A DNA stretch of 64,000 bases from Pycnopodia helianthoides. Lineage: Eukaryota; Echinodermata; Asteroidea; Forcipulatida; Asteriidae. Shown here piece by piece: positions 37,432 through 49,112 of this stretch (positions are counted from its first letter, which is position 1; every line of letters begins with the position of its first letter). The notes under the pieces are model-generated. The model worked only from the letters and a program-made list of their open reading frames with translations. It was not told the origin of the DNA and did no database searches. The translations under genes were made by a program, and so were the position numbers. The stretch lies in the NCBI GenBank assembly GCA_032158295.1, contig CM063245.1, positions 7,488,700 through 7,552,699 of the forward strand, in the 5' to 3' direction.

Positions 37432-38286
37432 GTGAGTCCCACAGGTTTTTTGAAGAACAAACAATGCTATGTTTACTGTTGTTTATCGTCATGAAGTACT
37501 TATTTATCTATGCGGCATATGAGGCCGCTATAATGGATAGAAATAGCAGCAGAAAGTTGATTTTTTTTTTCTCACGAAATGGTTGCTGTTGTCCAATATG
37601 GTTCACGTTTTCATGATACATTGAATCGGTGTCACTCAAAAATTGTTCCCTTTGGGTTAGTGCAGGTATCCTTATCGGAGAACCGGGTTCCATGGAGAAA
37701 GGAAAATAGATGAATGTTGTTTTATTTGTTTCTGTAATTCCTCGTTTATCCATTAATTTTTTCACAATACAATCATCAAATCTCAGTGTGTCGGAGATAA
37801 CATTTATTTTCAGTACCGAACTGATCCTGACAAGCCGTATTTTCTGTCAGTGTCACTGTTCTACCGCATTTATTTTTTTTATTTCTTTTAGCAAATGATT
37901 GAGGTAGGTCCTAGCCTAATTGGATTAGTTTTTATGTCAAGCTCATTTGCTAATTATTTCTCATAATTTTCTTTTAGGCTAGTATGATATGTCATGTTTA
38001 TTCTTTAAAACAGAACTACAATTACAAACCACTTTTCAAATAAAAAAAATAAAAAAAAATTCCCAGAGACACAAAGTAAGAACAACGGCCATTGATAAAC
38101 AATGCGAAACATTGTGTGATTTTTTACTTAGATGTATAAATGAGACACGCATCGTTTCAATCCCCACTCATTTTGTATTACCCCCGTTCATGTAAAATTA
38201 GTTAATGGTCATGAACATAGTCCATCCTATGTCAGTACAGCAACACTTTCATCCATTAATTTTCTGTTTTTAAATTTTTCTTTCAG

Positions 38287-38527
38287 GTGCTCATGCGGAC
38301 ACTGTGTGGTCCAACCAATGGCAGTGAACTCCATCTGCTGTAAGGAAGTGCAGAAGACAAGAGCCCAAATGGCAGCATTAAACATTGATGTAGAGGATGA
38401 AAACCAAAGCCTTGCTGTGCATGATTGGTTTGAAGCAGTCTGTCTGCACCCGGCTGTACTTCAAACCGCGTATTTACAGTACCGGTGAATACTATGGCAG
38501 AGATGCAGTTGAAGGGACTCTAGACCA
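38287..38527 (+). pseudogene. P2X7-intracellular-domain protein, exon 2 (frame broken)
   Basis: Acceptor TTTCAG at 38281-38286. Encodes WCSCGHCVVQPMAVNSICCK with the domain's zinc-binding Cys cluster, then WFEAVCLHPAVLQTAYLQYR and a stop at 38486-38488. One nucleotide later a second frame continues GEYYGRDAVEGTLDQ up to a good donor (CCA|GTAAGT). That second frame is the one continued in exon 3, so a single-base frame change disables the gene (or is a sequence error). Confidence 0.8.
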
Positions 38528-38749
38528 GTAAGTGTCTTTTTTTAATTGAACTGTAAAATTAATGTAAGGAGCAAACCCTCCCCCCCAAAAAATTATTACG
38601 CCTCTTACCTGACCCCGAGTATAATTGACTGTTGGATTAGATTTATACAACTCAGAAAAACGAATAACCATAAAACCTGTACAAGATTTTTTCTAAACAC
38701 TTTGATCTCTGTTGAGTATGTTACAGCTTATGACTTCTTTAAAGAACCC

Positions 38750-38945
38750 AAAAGTGTGTGTGTGAGTTTGTAGTGACATTCAAACCGAGGACTTACAACA
38801 AAAGGGACAATAGGTCCACATTTGTTATCACAAAGGAAAACAATGGGGTCCACGTTTGTCAGGACAAAGAGTTGAACAAAGGAGAGTCCACGATTGGAGC
38901 TCATGACACACTTGAGTGTGTGTGTGTGTGTGTGAGCTTACACAT
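38750..38945. repeat. Dispersed repeat shared with 16.09-16.3 kb
   Basis: CATTCAAACCGAGGAC(C/T)TA, ACAA(A)AG.GGACAATAGG and a TGTGTGTG run near the ends are shared by both sites. It lies in intron 2 of the P2X7-domain gene. Confidence 0.6.
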
Positions 38946-39249
38946 GCCAACTTACGGAGCAATGCTACCCCATAAGGTTTTCTTTGTTCTGGTGGTGACC
39001 CAAATAGGATTTCTTCAGAAAAAGGAATATTAGAACAACAATGGAAGTACCCCTGTAACTGCCATATGTAAGGGTGTGTGTGTGTGTGGGGGGGTTCTCC
39101 TACAAGTTGTTCGACTGGACAAATCAGAAGAGTATATTTCCACCCTTACTCGTACATGATTTCTTCAAAATGGGAAAACTGTGTTTTTAAACAAAAATTG
39201 ATATCAAATGTTTACCTAATTTGATTTTCTTCTACTACTTTGTTTGCAG

Positions 39250-39492
39250 AAGAAATCGCCATGTTGCTTACAGGCAAGTTGTCAGATGGTGTACGGGCTA
39301 CCTCGGAAGGTTCAACAGAGTGCCACTTCCTTCAACAGAGTGCCACTTCCAAGGACATATCCCAACCCCAATGGACAATATAAAGGGTTTACCCGCCACT
39401 TGACTAATAGTAACTTAAAAAACCCTAAAATTTATTGCCAATCATATTGTAAGAATTCCTCTTCTCACTCGAATTTAGTGTGGTATTTTTAG
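39250..39492 (+). pseudogene. P2X7-intracellular-domain protein, exon 3 (20-bp duplication)
   Basis: Acceptor TTTGCAG. Encodes RNRHVAYRQVVRWCTGYLGR, the hallmark YRQ..RW..G.LG of the domain, then FNRVPLP. A 20-bp tandem duplication (TTCAACAGAGTGCCACTTCC twice from about 39310) shifts the frame and gives a stop at 39403. Past it the family-like TYPNPNGQYKGF is readable in another frame ending at 39492. Confidence 0.8.
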
Positions 39493-41350
39493 CCCCTATA
39501 GTTGATAAAATGTTTGTAAATGAGACTCAAAAAATAGATGTACAAATTATTTGTCAAACATAAAGCTCATGCTGTTGTGTCTCTCACTGGAAAATAGTGA
39601 AATGCATTCAACTTACATGTACATATTACAAACATGGAAGTTATATAGCAAGGAGGCTTCAAAAGGGGAACTTTTTTGAGAACCACAATCTTTGATAAAA
39701 ATCTGTTAATATTTGGCTCACTGAGATGGGATGTGTGTCATTACAAGAACAATGTCTATAATCAGGTGAGGTTTGCGCTGACACCATAGGTAAAATCTCT
39801 TTTGAGAAGTGGTGGTTCTGAAAAGAAACGGTGGTTTCACAACTTGATTTTTTGATCAGTATGCCCTGATCCTCTTCAGGAAGTTGTCAAACCACCTGTT
39901 CTTTTTAAAACCACCACTACTCGCGAGATTTTATACATGGCATCACTGCAAACCTGATCCTACCATGCAAAGTTTCAAATCATACTATGATCAAAACATG
40001 TTCTGCTAATCTAGTAGTGGTTCATGGATTTCAAAAAGGTTTTCAGAATTGAGGATACAAACATGGTGGGATTGGTGGCCTCCATTTACTCTAAATTTTC
40101 AGTGTGTTACAATCATTTTTAAATGATCCATGAGTAAATGACAATAAACACTTTTAATAATATACACATATCAGTCTTTAGTCTTTATGAGTATTATTTT
40201 ATTTCAAGAAAAATAGAATAAAACAACAATTGTTTTTGCAAAGTCAACTACCCCTCTTCAAGTGAAGTAAATGAATAGAAAGCAGCTTAATTAATAAATT
40301 AAAGGGACACGTTGCCATTAAAAGAAAATGTAACTATGAGTTCCTTACCCTTCTTGCATATACTACATGGTAAATGACCACCTTATGTACAAAAAGCAAT
40401 ATTTTTGGAGTTAAGAGTACAGTGTACATGTAATACTTAATGTCAAGAAAAGTTGTATTACCAAAGTTGACCTCTCTGTCTAGTTTTAATTTTCATTGAG
40501 TAATTAAATAGAAAACAGCTAAATTAAAAGGGAATGTTGCAAAACTAATTCCATGTGATCCTTACTCTTCTTGCCTACAGACATTCTAAAAAACCTCCTT
40601 ATCAAAATGTTCAGCTCAATGTAGACTTTTAAGAAAATGTAAACAAACATTTCAAATTGCAGTCAAAGCTTAGAAAGACAGGTTGCCTGGCAAATTGTCA
40701 AAAAGAAGTGTAATTGTTTTGTGTTTGCCCTGGATTGAAAACACATTACACATGAAATATGCAAACCCCAATACATGTACTCCAACTCCTCTTTTTCTCC
40801 CCCCAAAAACTCCTTTAGTTCACCATGCAATATGCACAAACTGGGGCTGCTCATTAATCTTATGTAGCAAACAAGTTTGTGGTTGATCCCCCTTCTAACA
40901 AATAATAATAACAATAACAAATAAGTACGGTATACATGTGTACATGTACTCAATAAAACCCTACATTTAAATTACCAGATGTGGTTGTGGTCAAATAAAA
41001 GCTACATGGGCATTAAAACAACTCTTCTCATAAGATAATAAATGGTGTACAAAAAATATGTACAATACATGTATGATCAATAAAGAAAAAAATCAACAAT
41101 GGCTTGATGAATTAATCATATTTTACCATCAGAAATAATCCTCTGCATTAACAATAAGGTGTTTAAACTATGTCAACAGTATCTCTTTAATACATGTAAT
41201 AGGAGGACAAAATAAACCTTTCTTTCATTTTAATAATTCTGCTTGAAACAAAATTGCAAATAGACATGAATCATGCATCTCAAACCTAGGGGTTTATAAA
41301 TTTGTTCAAAATCTTGAGGGAAATTGTTAACTTTTAAGATATTCACAAGT
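39493..41350. other. Intergenic, one foldback and TTAA-family traces
   Basis: 39761-39958 is an imperfect foldback (separate entry). 40300-40325 has one AAGGGACACGTTGCC end without a clear partner. The rest is AT-rich with no recognised gene. Confidence 0.6.
39761..39958. mobile_element. Foldback element, arms about 90 bp
   Basis: ATCAGGTGAGGTTTGCGCTG...GTAAAATCTC at the left pairs with the complement of GAGATTTTATACATGGCATC...AAACCTGAT at the right. The GTGGTGGTT and AACCACC blocks also match. Confidence 0.75.
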
Positions 41351-41517
41351 CAGGCCTGGAATTACATGGAGGCCACGGAGGCCATGGCCTTCGTTGCCCT
41401 TGTGTTGGCCTTGGTGCCCCTTCAAAAGTCTCCCATAGACTTTAAGATTTTCCAATAGAAGTACCCTTTACAAAATGAAAATGGCCTTGCCCTCTCCAAG
41501 ATGAAATTCCAGGCCTG
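41351..41517. mobile_element. Element with CAGGCCTGGAATT ends, short copy, 6-bp target duplication
   Basis: Perfect CAGGCCTGGAATT inverted ends and identical 6-bp flanks ACAAGT at 41345-41350 and 41518-41523. Second member of the family at 8864-9470, with the same GGCCTTGGTGCCCCTTC-type core. Confidence 0.88.
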
Positions 41518-42367
41518 ACAAGTGTATGATTATGCAAAGTAAAGTTAATTATTATTCCGATACTGCACATTTTGATGTGTAATGAAATAAAAATAACCCT
41601 ATATCCAACTCGGGGTCCAGGCATTTTGAAGCTGACCCCCACCCCCCGCGGTTGAATATTTCTCCCCTAAACATAATTCGTTTCATTACCTCCTCTGATG
41701 TGATTGAACTTTCCATCACATTAGATGGGAGAAGTTGTTCACCAGTGGGCTCCTGTCACCATACTTAGCATATATTCAGCAAAAGCTTCTTGCAAAACCT
41801 GAACAAAAGATCAAAACAAACATTGTATTTAACCTCTCATTGTATTTAAGTCAAATGTCATAATTTGGGCATTGTATTCACACACTTGTATGGCTTTGCC
41901 CTTTGTAGGCACAAGTAATTTTTTAACCATGGTCCTTCCCCCGTACTCCTCCCCCAGGGATACAATGATGTTGAAAGCAAACTAAACTGGAAAAGCAATG
42001 TAAGGTCAATAATGAAGTCTGTAGGTTGTACTTGAAGTTGAAGGGGAGTCTTGTACACATGTATGTGCACTGGGATGACAAGGTCAAGGAGGTGAAGTAG
42101 AATTGGTAACTAGTTACAAACTTTCCTAAACTTCAAACTCGAATCATGCTCACAATCACATCGAGTGAAAAGGAAAATTGTTGATGGTTGTGGTAGCCCT
42201 ACTATTGAGTTTGAAATCTCTTGCGAGAAGTGCATGTTTTGAAATGAAAAGAAACGATGGTAAAATATCAACTACATACTCATAGAACTTAGTTTTAGAA
42301 CTTAAAAGTTGCTTACCCAGCTCTTCCCTCTTTTATGCCAGACGAGTGTTGGCTGAATCGCTTAGTT
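41518..42367. other. Intergenic, nothing recognised
   Basis: Only a scrap of the 39.8 kb foldback (AAATCTCTTGCGAGAAGTG at about 42210). Confidence 0.6.
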
Positions 42368-42712
42368 TCATTTGGCTGTGCCTGTTTTACTCTCTGTTTG
42401 AAAAGATGATGGCACTGCAGATGGGGCTTTCATGGTTGGGATTGAACCTGGCTTAAGCCTGTTATAGCTTTTTAATCCAAAACTGCTCTTTAGTTGCGAT
42501 GTTGCAACCCGACAGTCGTCCGTAAAATGGGCACTGCAAATCATGGTCCATTTTGACACCGTGAAACCCTTCCGTGTGTTGGTCACGGAACGCACCCATT
42601 CCCTTCTCTGGACAGGATCTCTTGGGAATCGAAATAAAAACTCACATCTGGGTTCCTATCTGCGTTCCGAGTACATGTACTTACATCCACCAACAGAACA
42701 TGAGTTCGGCAT
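42368..42712 (-). pseudogene. THAP-type zinc finger, broken
   Basis: From an ATG at 42712: MPNSCSVGGCK, then a stop, then FRFPRDP, REWVRSVTN, WTMICSAHFTDDC and LKPGSIPTMKAPSAVPS. This is the C2CH THAP fold (C-x4-C here, central Trp, CxxH in CSAH, a basic loop and the AVPS end). THAP domains bind DNA and occur both in host factors and P-element transposases. The stop and frame mismatch between the first two Cys and RFPRDP break it, unless a small intron (donor T|GTAAGT inside the second Cys codon) is used; I could not place a matching acceptor. Confidence 0.7.
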
Positions 42713-43320
42713 GGTCAATTCTCACGTCTTAACTTGGTGAATGTCTTCGAATAATGAGATCATCACACATAGTTACCTTGTAAACACACGACACGTCGCT
42801 ACTTCCTGGTTTCCCCTTTCTTACAAGTACGTCATCATTCGCTGGTTCACCCACGTATCTTATAGTTGGTTCGTGGTGCGCGTAAATACACGTGCTTCAG
42901 TATGGGACATGCATGGTGCCTATGGAGGGAGCAATGGAAGCGCGCGAGTTCTTAAAAACTCTAAGATCGGATTATTTTTTCCGGTTAAAATTACGAAAAA
43001 AATATATGTTTAAAACAATCCAATCTACAAGGTCAGAATACTTAATAACATTATGTATAAGATTCAGCAATTTGTTTTATTTCGCAGTTATTGCTGAAGT
43101 AGATCTTTAAGTACGGAGCAGGCTCAAATTCTGGAGCACCATTCCCTATCAAACCCGTCCGATCCCGTCCATGAAGTTCGTAAACAGACTGTAAAAAGTT
43201 GCTACTACGTCCACTCTGTTTGCACACAGTTTATACACGTTCGGCTAGATTTTTCAGAACGTAGTGAGAACGAGTTTGGTGTGATGGGGGCTAGATATTT
43301 TGTCAGTTGATTGGAGGACA
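42713..43320. other. Upstream flank of the THAP fragment, nothing else recognised
   Basis: Short frames only; no repeat match seen. Confidence 0.5.
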
Positions 43321-45650
43321 AAACTATAAGAACTATAACTAGAAATTCAGTTTTTGTCAATTACAAAAACAAGGTGTTCGCGAGTAATTTCATTAAAGTT
43401 GTGATTGATTGAATTGGTGACAAAATTTTACCTTATCAATCCAATTTCTGGTTCAGGAGTTATATTCATTCAATATAAAACTTCAACTGCCGGTTTTAAC
43501 CAGAAGTCAAAGTCATATGAGATCATACTTTGTGTATCGTTTCTTAAGTTGTTACATATCATCCCAACGATGTTTAGATTGTAAAAATCCAATACGTGGT
43601 TCAGAAGTTATGAATTTTTATAACATGACATTTCAACTTCCGATTTTTACCGGAAGTCAAGGTCAAACCGGTCACATTTTGAATAGTGCGTGTCAATTTC
43701 TTTATGACCTTTCAGATGATATATGGATTGAAAAAATCCAATGCCTGTTTCAGGAGTTATGAATTTTTCAAAATTTAAACATCAATTTCCGGTTTAGACC
43801 GGACGTCAAGGTTAAAAAGGGTCACATTTTGTGTAGCGCGTGATTAGTTTATGAAGACCTTTTAGATGATGGATGGATTGTAAACATCTAATATGTGGTT
43901 CAGAACTTTTGATTTTTTCAAACATAAAGTTTCAACTTCCGTTTTGAACCGAAAGGCAATGTCAAATGAGGTCACACTTGGTAGCGTTGATGGAGTCATC
44001 TGAGTCCTTTCTTATGACTTATAGATGATAAAAATAAAACATGTTGTTCAGGATTTGTAATTAATGAAACATTAAATATCAATTTTCGACTTTAACCGGA
44101 AGTCAAGGTCAAACAGGATCGCATATTGTGTAGCACGTGATAAGTGTAACAAGACCTTTCAGATGATGTTTGAATTGTTAAAATCCAACGTGTGGTTCAG
44201 GAGTTAAGAATTTTTCAAATAATTAGATGGATGATCCGCTGGGGTGCAATATGAGCTCTAACACCGACGGATGCGGAATGTATTCCAGCATGGTCCCCAC
44301 AGCACAACACATTTACGTGCAAAATAATCACACATGCATTTAACATAGAACGTCAATGAAACTGCACGTGTCAGTGCACGTGTAGAGGAGGTTGACCCTA
44401 ATTGACCGGCTTATTGACGGTCAACTGTTACGTGAGATATGTGTGGCTGTACAGGTACAGCCTATGTTTACGTGTGTTCTTTCACCATTGCGCGTCGTCA
44501 ATGCGGGTTAACTTAAACGTGCGCCTTTTTCGACCAGATGTAAAAATCAAAATGTTGTTATCTCTGTGCAACAGTTTGAGCAGGCTTAACGTTCTACAAC
44601 CTAATACAAAAAAATCTGTAAAATGATCAGTAGTTTTTGAGATATGAATTTTTGAAATTTTCAACTTCCGTTTTGAACCAGAGGTCAAGGTCAAATGGAG
44701 TCAAATTGAATGTAGCGTTTTTTGAACTTTCAACGACCTGTCCGATGTTTTATAGATTGTAAAAATCCTACATGTGGTTCAGGAGTTATGATTTTTTACA
44801 AATATTAAACTTTGAGTTAGTGTAATTTGATACCTGATGACGTCATCATGACATCATCAAGTCTGTGTCGTCTTGATACCGAGGTTCAATTGTCTGACAA
44901 GTTTCAATGTTCAATTCACTTTCAATCTTGAGTTATGCTGTAAAAAAGGCAAAAAACAGTTTTTTTAAGGAAAAAAACCCGAAGGTAAACTTCGACCCAG
45001 GGTAACGAACCGGAAGTAAAGGTCATACGATTTTGTGGTTAACTTTTGAAATGTTGCCCCATTCTTCAACTAAAAGATGCCCAATTCTGAACATCGTAGT
45101 ATAAAGATTGCCGAAACTACAGCAATAAGCAAATGGTCAATTTTCAATTTTAAAAATCTTGTAATTCAACACCCGATGACGTCATCGTGACGTCATGACA
45201 AATGTGTTGTCTTCATATCAAGATACAATTGCCTGATGAGTTTTAAGGTTCAATTCAGTTTCAATCTTGAGTTATGCCCGAAAAATGAAAACAAAAACAA
45301 AGGCAGACTTTGACCTTCCGGTACGACCGGAACTAAAGGTCATAAGATTTTGACGTTAACCTTTGAAATGTTGCCCCAGTCTTGAACTATCAGATGCCCA
45401 ATTGTGAAACATCATAGCTTTTAAATTCATTGAAATACAGCACATAGCAAATGGTCACTTTTCAACTTTAAAAACCTTGTAATTTGACACCTGATGACGT
45501 CATCGTGACGTAATGAAAACTGTGCCGTCTTCATATTGTGGTTCAATTGTCTGATGAGTTTCAAGGTTCAATTCAGTTTCAATCTTGAGTTATGTTGCCG
45601 AGAAGAGTTCCACGGAAGAAGAAGACGAAGAAGAAAAAAAACCAAAAAAA
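43320..45650 (+). repeat. 149-bp module array, element 1
   Basis: GGTTCAGGAGTTATG-type motifs occur at about 43450, 43599, 43747, 43897, 44045, 44194 and again 44766, at 148-150 bp steps. Each module also has an ACTTCCGG...CCGGAAGT split hairpin, a GTCAAGGTCAAA-GGGTCACA box and GACCTTTCAGATGATG. Modules have diverged. The 3' part (44820-45650) has repeated GATGACGTCATC sites and ends in a GAAGAAGA-rich tract. Confidence 0.85.
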
Positions 45651-47570
45651 CTAGAGATTCAGTTTTTGTATAATCACAAAAACTAGGTGTTCGGTAAACA
45701 AGCATTTGATATAAATATTTGTAAGCACAAACGAGTTATGATGACAAACTGTTGAAAAATCGACAGTCGATATAGGAGCTAGGAATATTGTGTAAAGTTG
45801 TTGAATTACAAGTGAGGAGACAAAGCGTTATGGCATCTTTAGATGGATTTATGAAGATTTCTCGAATGATATAGGCCCTTTATATGTGTCAATACCTATT
45901 GCCTGGTTGAGGAGATACAACTTAGTCGAACATTAAAACCCACCGTGAAGCCATGGTAGTGTTATCAGGAGTCTACAAACTAATTTTGTTCGCTCCGCCA
46001 AAATTTTTTTCAACATTTTCACATTCCCTCTTGAGACCTAGCCAAATAGGATAGAAAAATGGAAATTACCCTGGGTTGATCCTTTGACTAAAAAAAAACA
46101 TGCCATCAATGACAAAGGGGTCATAAACTTATCTGTCGGACTTGGCTATGTAGCCACACCTGGCCGTAATCAATTATGTCTTTGCGAGAGGGTTTCCAGA
46201 TGGCTTGAAATGTGTTTTATTGAGTCCGTCATAGTTGAAGTTCTATGTTTATTCAATACATTCGTGTACAGTGTAAATCCGAACGTGCAAACACCATGGT
46301 CTTGGAAACAAGTCAAGGAGACCAAATTGTTTACATAAATACACAAAAAAACAGTGTCACTAGAGGGCGTTGTTGTCTTTACAGGACTTTCGTCCTAAGG
46401 AGCTTTTTCGATCGCGCGACAAACGGAAACGACACTTTTGTGTCCCCCCCCATAGATTACGTTTAACTCTATGGATTTTATTCCAATCTCTCAAAAACAT
46501 TTGATGTAATATTACATGGGGTCACATTCTTTTCTAGCGTTCAATTTGGTTTTAAAGACCTTTCTGATAACGTAGGCCAATAGATTTTAAACACTCGATG
46601 TATGGTTCGGGAGTTACGTTTTTTCCTTTACGACTTCAACTTCCGGTTTCAACCGGAAGACTGGGTCAAATGGGGTCACACTCTGTGTAAAATCTATTAA
46701 GTTTTGGAATATCTTCCTGATGATGTATAGATTACAAAAAAACAATGTCTGGTTCAGGAGTTAAGATTTGTTTTTCAAATTCTAAACTTTGATTTAATGA
46801 AAAATTGTAAAAAAAATAATATGATGACGTCATCATGACGTCACTTCAAAAGTCACTAGCCATGGTCGTTGTCTAATAAAACACCAAGTTCAAACTCAGT
46901 CGGCCGTTTGGTTTGGTAGATACTCGGCTTCAAAAAGTGCACCTTTAAGGCCTCACCACGTGACACATGATGACGTCATCAATCTACGACTCCACAAATA
47001 TGTTGCTTCCATAAAGGTCAATAGGTCTACCAATTTTGAAAAGATTGCCATAAACTTTGCCACACACAACTGTTAAAAGTGTTTTTGAACTGTTTTCAAC
47101 TTGCCGCTAGAGGGCGCTTTTGAATTTTGTGACGTCATCGGTCTTATTTATTTAAACCAGAGACTTGCAAGACTACAACATCGTTAACATCAACTCAAAA
47201 AAAGTTGCCACTTTGAAATTACAAGGCACTTCCGGTTTTGACCGGAAGTAGAGGTTGTCTGAGGTCACGACCCGACAAAAAATAAAGACCTATATGAACT
47301 TTGTAAAAGTAGCCGCCGGGCTCTTATTTGTGATTTGTTACAGATTTTCAAGGATTTAATTGTTTAATGCTTAAAAACCTTGTAATTCGACACCCGATGA
47401 CGTCATAAAGACGTCATTGATTCAGTGTTGTCCTCCATATTTAGGTTCAAGTATGTGCCAAGTTTGAAGGTTCAATTCAATTTTAATCTTGAGTTATCTT
47501 CTGGAGAAGAGTTGGAGGGGATGAAGAAGAAAAAGTAAAAAAAAAAAAAAAAAAACTCGAACAATAACAA
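45650..47570 (+). repeat. 149-bp module array, element 2 (adjacent relative)
   Basis: Begins CTAGAGATTCAGTTTTTGTA with AGGTGTTCGG, like 43335-43380. Modules at 46604 and 46752 are 148 bp apart. CRE sites lie at 46824, 46970, 47130 and 47396. It ends GAAGAAGAAAAAG and poly-A before the hairpin units. 45950-46480 is not clearly part of the family. Confidence 0.7.
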
Positions 47571-47571
47571 T

Positions 47572-47698
47572 AGGTGTTCGGCTGAAGCCCGAACACCTAA
47601 AAACTCGAACAATAACAATAGGTGTTCGGCTGAAGCCCAAACACCTAAAAAACAGAACAAAAACAAGAGGTGTTCGTGCTTGTATTGCACGAACACCT
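47572..47698. repeat. Three 48-bp hairpin units
   Basis: Hairpins AGGTGTTCGGCTGAAGCCCG/AACACCT start at 47572, 47620 and 47668, exactly 48 bp apart. The second has one stem change; the third has a longer loop (CGTGCTTGTATTGCACG). Each is followed by CCTAAAAA and AACAATAACAA-type spacer. Resembles repeated Helitron-type 3' termini (stem then CTAA). Confidence 0.85.
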
Positions 47699-47985
47699 AA
47701 AAACAACTGTACAAGATTTCATTCCGTCAACCATTACGAGGGCGCTTTGGACTGCTGTGTGTAATGCATGATGACGTGTGTAATAGTAAAAAAGAAAGGG
47801 ACGAAAATGTACTGTAAATAATACCTTGATGTAGGAAGTATAACAAAGGCTATGTATTAATGAATTATTTACCTTGCTCCCCCCCCAATCCCATTTGATA
47901 TAATTATGTCATAGCATGTAAACAAAGTGTCATTTTAGGGCCGCATTTCTTGCATGGCCTTCATACATGTATACCATACATATGC

Positions 47986-48215
47986 AGTCCGGTTGGCGTG
48001 GTTGTGGCACCTTTAGCACCCTGGTTCGAATCTTGCTGGAGGCACTATGTGTATTGGGTTTTCGGTCCCTACCTGATGGCGTGGGTTTTCCCTGGAATAA
48101 TTCTCACAGGTTTTATTCCTACATCTGAAACGGAAACTTCAGTCCTGGGGCTCCTGGCCAGTAAGTTCGCTTTATGAGAATCCTTGGCTTCACAACCAGA
48201 ATAAATAAATACATG
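47986..48215 (+). mobile_element. tRNA-derived SINE
   Basis: A tRNA-like head with B box GGTTCGAATCTTGCTGG, then a body GGGTTTTCGGTCCC, GCGTGGGTTTTCCCTGGAAT, TTTTATTCCTACATCTGAAA of a type widespread in marine invertebrates, and an AATAAATAAAT tail. Small frames across it are not genes. Confidence 0.7.
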
Positions 48216-48800
48216 TTATTTTCAATTGGTACTACTACAGCCGTTTTGCAGCACCATCAGCTGGGAATTCTTGTCATGATGATAAAGATGGGGCACTAGG
48301 GCACTAGTGGTGATGCCAAAAATAGCATGAAACATGCTTAGACAACGTGCAGATAGATGACAACAGAAGAAAAACAACAGTTGAACTAACAGTTTTTGTT
48401 TGTCACTTGACTGTTAATATAGGGTTTTTAAGTTTTATATAAATTCATGTACCGGTACCTGTTATCTATATCTATATTATCTGTTATTTGCAAGTACAAA
48501 ATGATAACATCAGGAATACCATTTACTTCAAGATGCATTACCTGTGTTTGGATACAAGTATTAAAACAATTATTTTCAAAAGTGAACAAATTTAGAAAGG
48601 TTTTAAGTTTGTGTTACGAAAAATATGTAAAGTTAAAATTTGTGACGTTGGGAACTGTACATACAAGCGCTTTTGTTTCAAACAGGGTTTGTCCTGACTG
48701 GTGGCTCGTCGGAAGAATTTAAGCAATTTAATGAAGATTCATGCTCTTTTGACCTCTTTCAGCTGTGAACGGGTTGTGGTGTTGTATAACATGCAATAAT
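48216..48800. other. Unassigned AT-rich stretch
   Basis: No gene or repeat recognised. Confidence 0.5.
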
Positions 48801-49112
48801 AATAAACTGGACATAATTGCATTTGTGCACAAATGCCGAGCTGTTTCGCTAATAACATTTTCAAATTAAAAATTTACAAGAACTTACCAATATCTAACAA
48901 CCTACCAAGTTTCAATATGATGGCACTTATACTTCGGAAAAAGGCACCTTTAATGCCGCGTCACGTGACCCCCGATGACTTCATTGATCTGAAACTTCAC
49001 ACAGATGATGGCTGCCTGACGATCAACATATGTGTCAATTTTGAAGTGATTACACAAAACTTCCCCACACACTATATTCAAAAAGTCCATTTTGAACAGT
49101 TTTCAACCTGCC
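48800..49112. repeat. CRE-rich dispersed repeat, truncated copy
   Basis: Matches 30040-30516 up to CAGTTTTCAACCTGCC, where the sequence switches abruptly at about 49113 to the DIRS remnant. It lacks about 120 bp present in the 30 kb copy (between TTTTCAAATTA and AAATTTACAAGAA). Confidence 0.75.

Noticed and set aside
37150..37464. Minus-strand frames opposite the acidic exon of the P2X7-domain gene
   Set aside because: Mirror of the GAA/GAG/GAC-rich plus frame, which has matching splice junctions and family similarity.
46084..46466. Frames at 46.1-46.5 kb as a gene
   Set aside because: No domain or splice support; located within a repeat-derived block.
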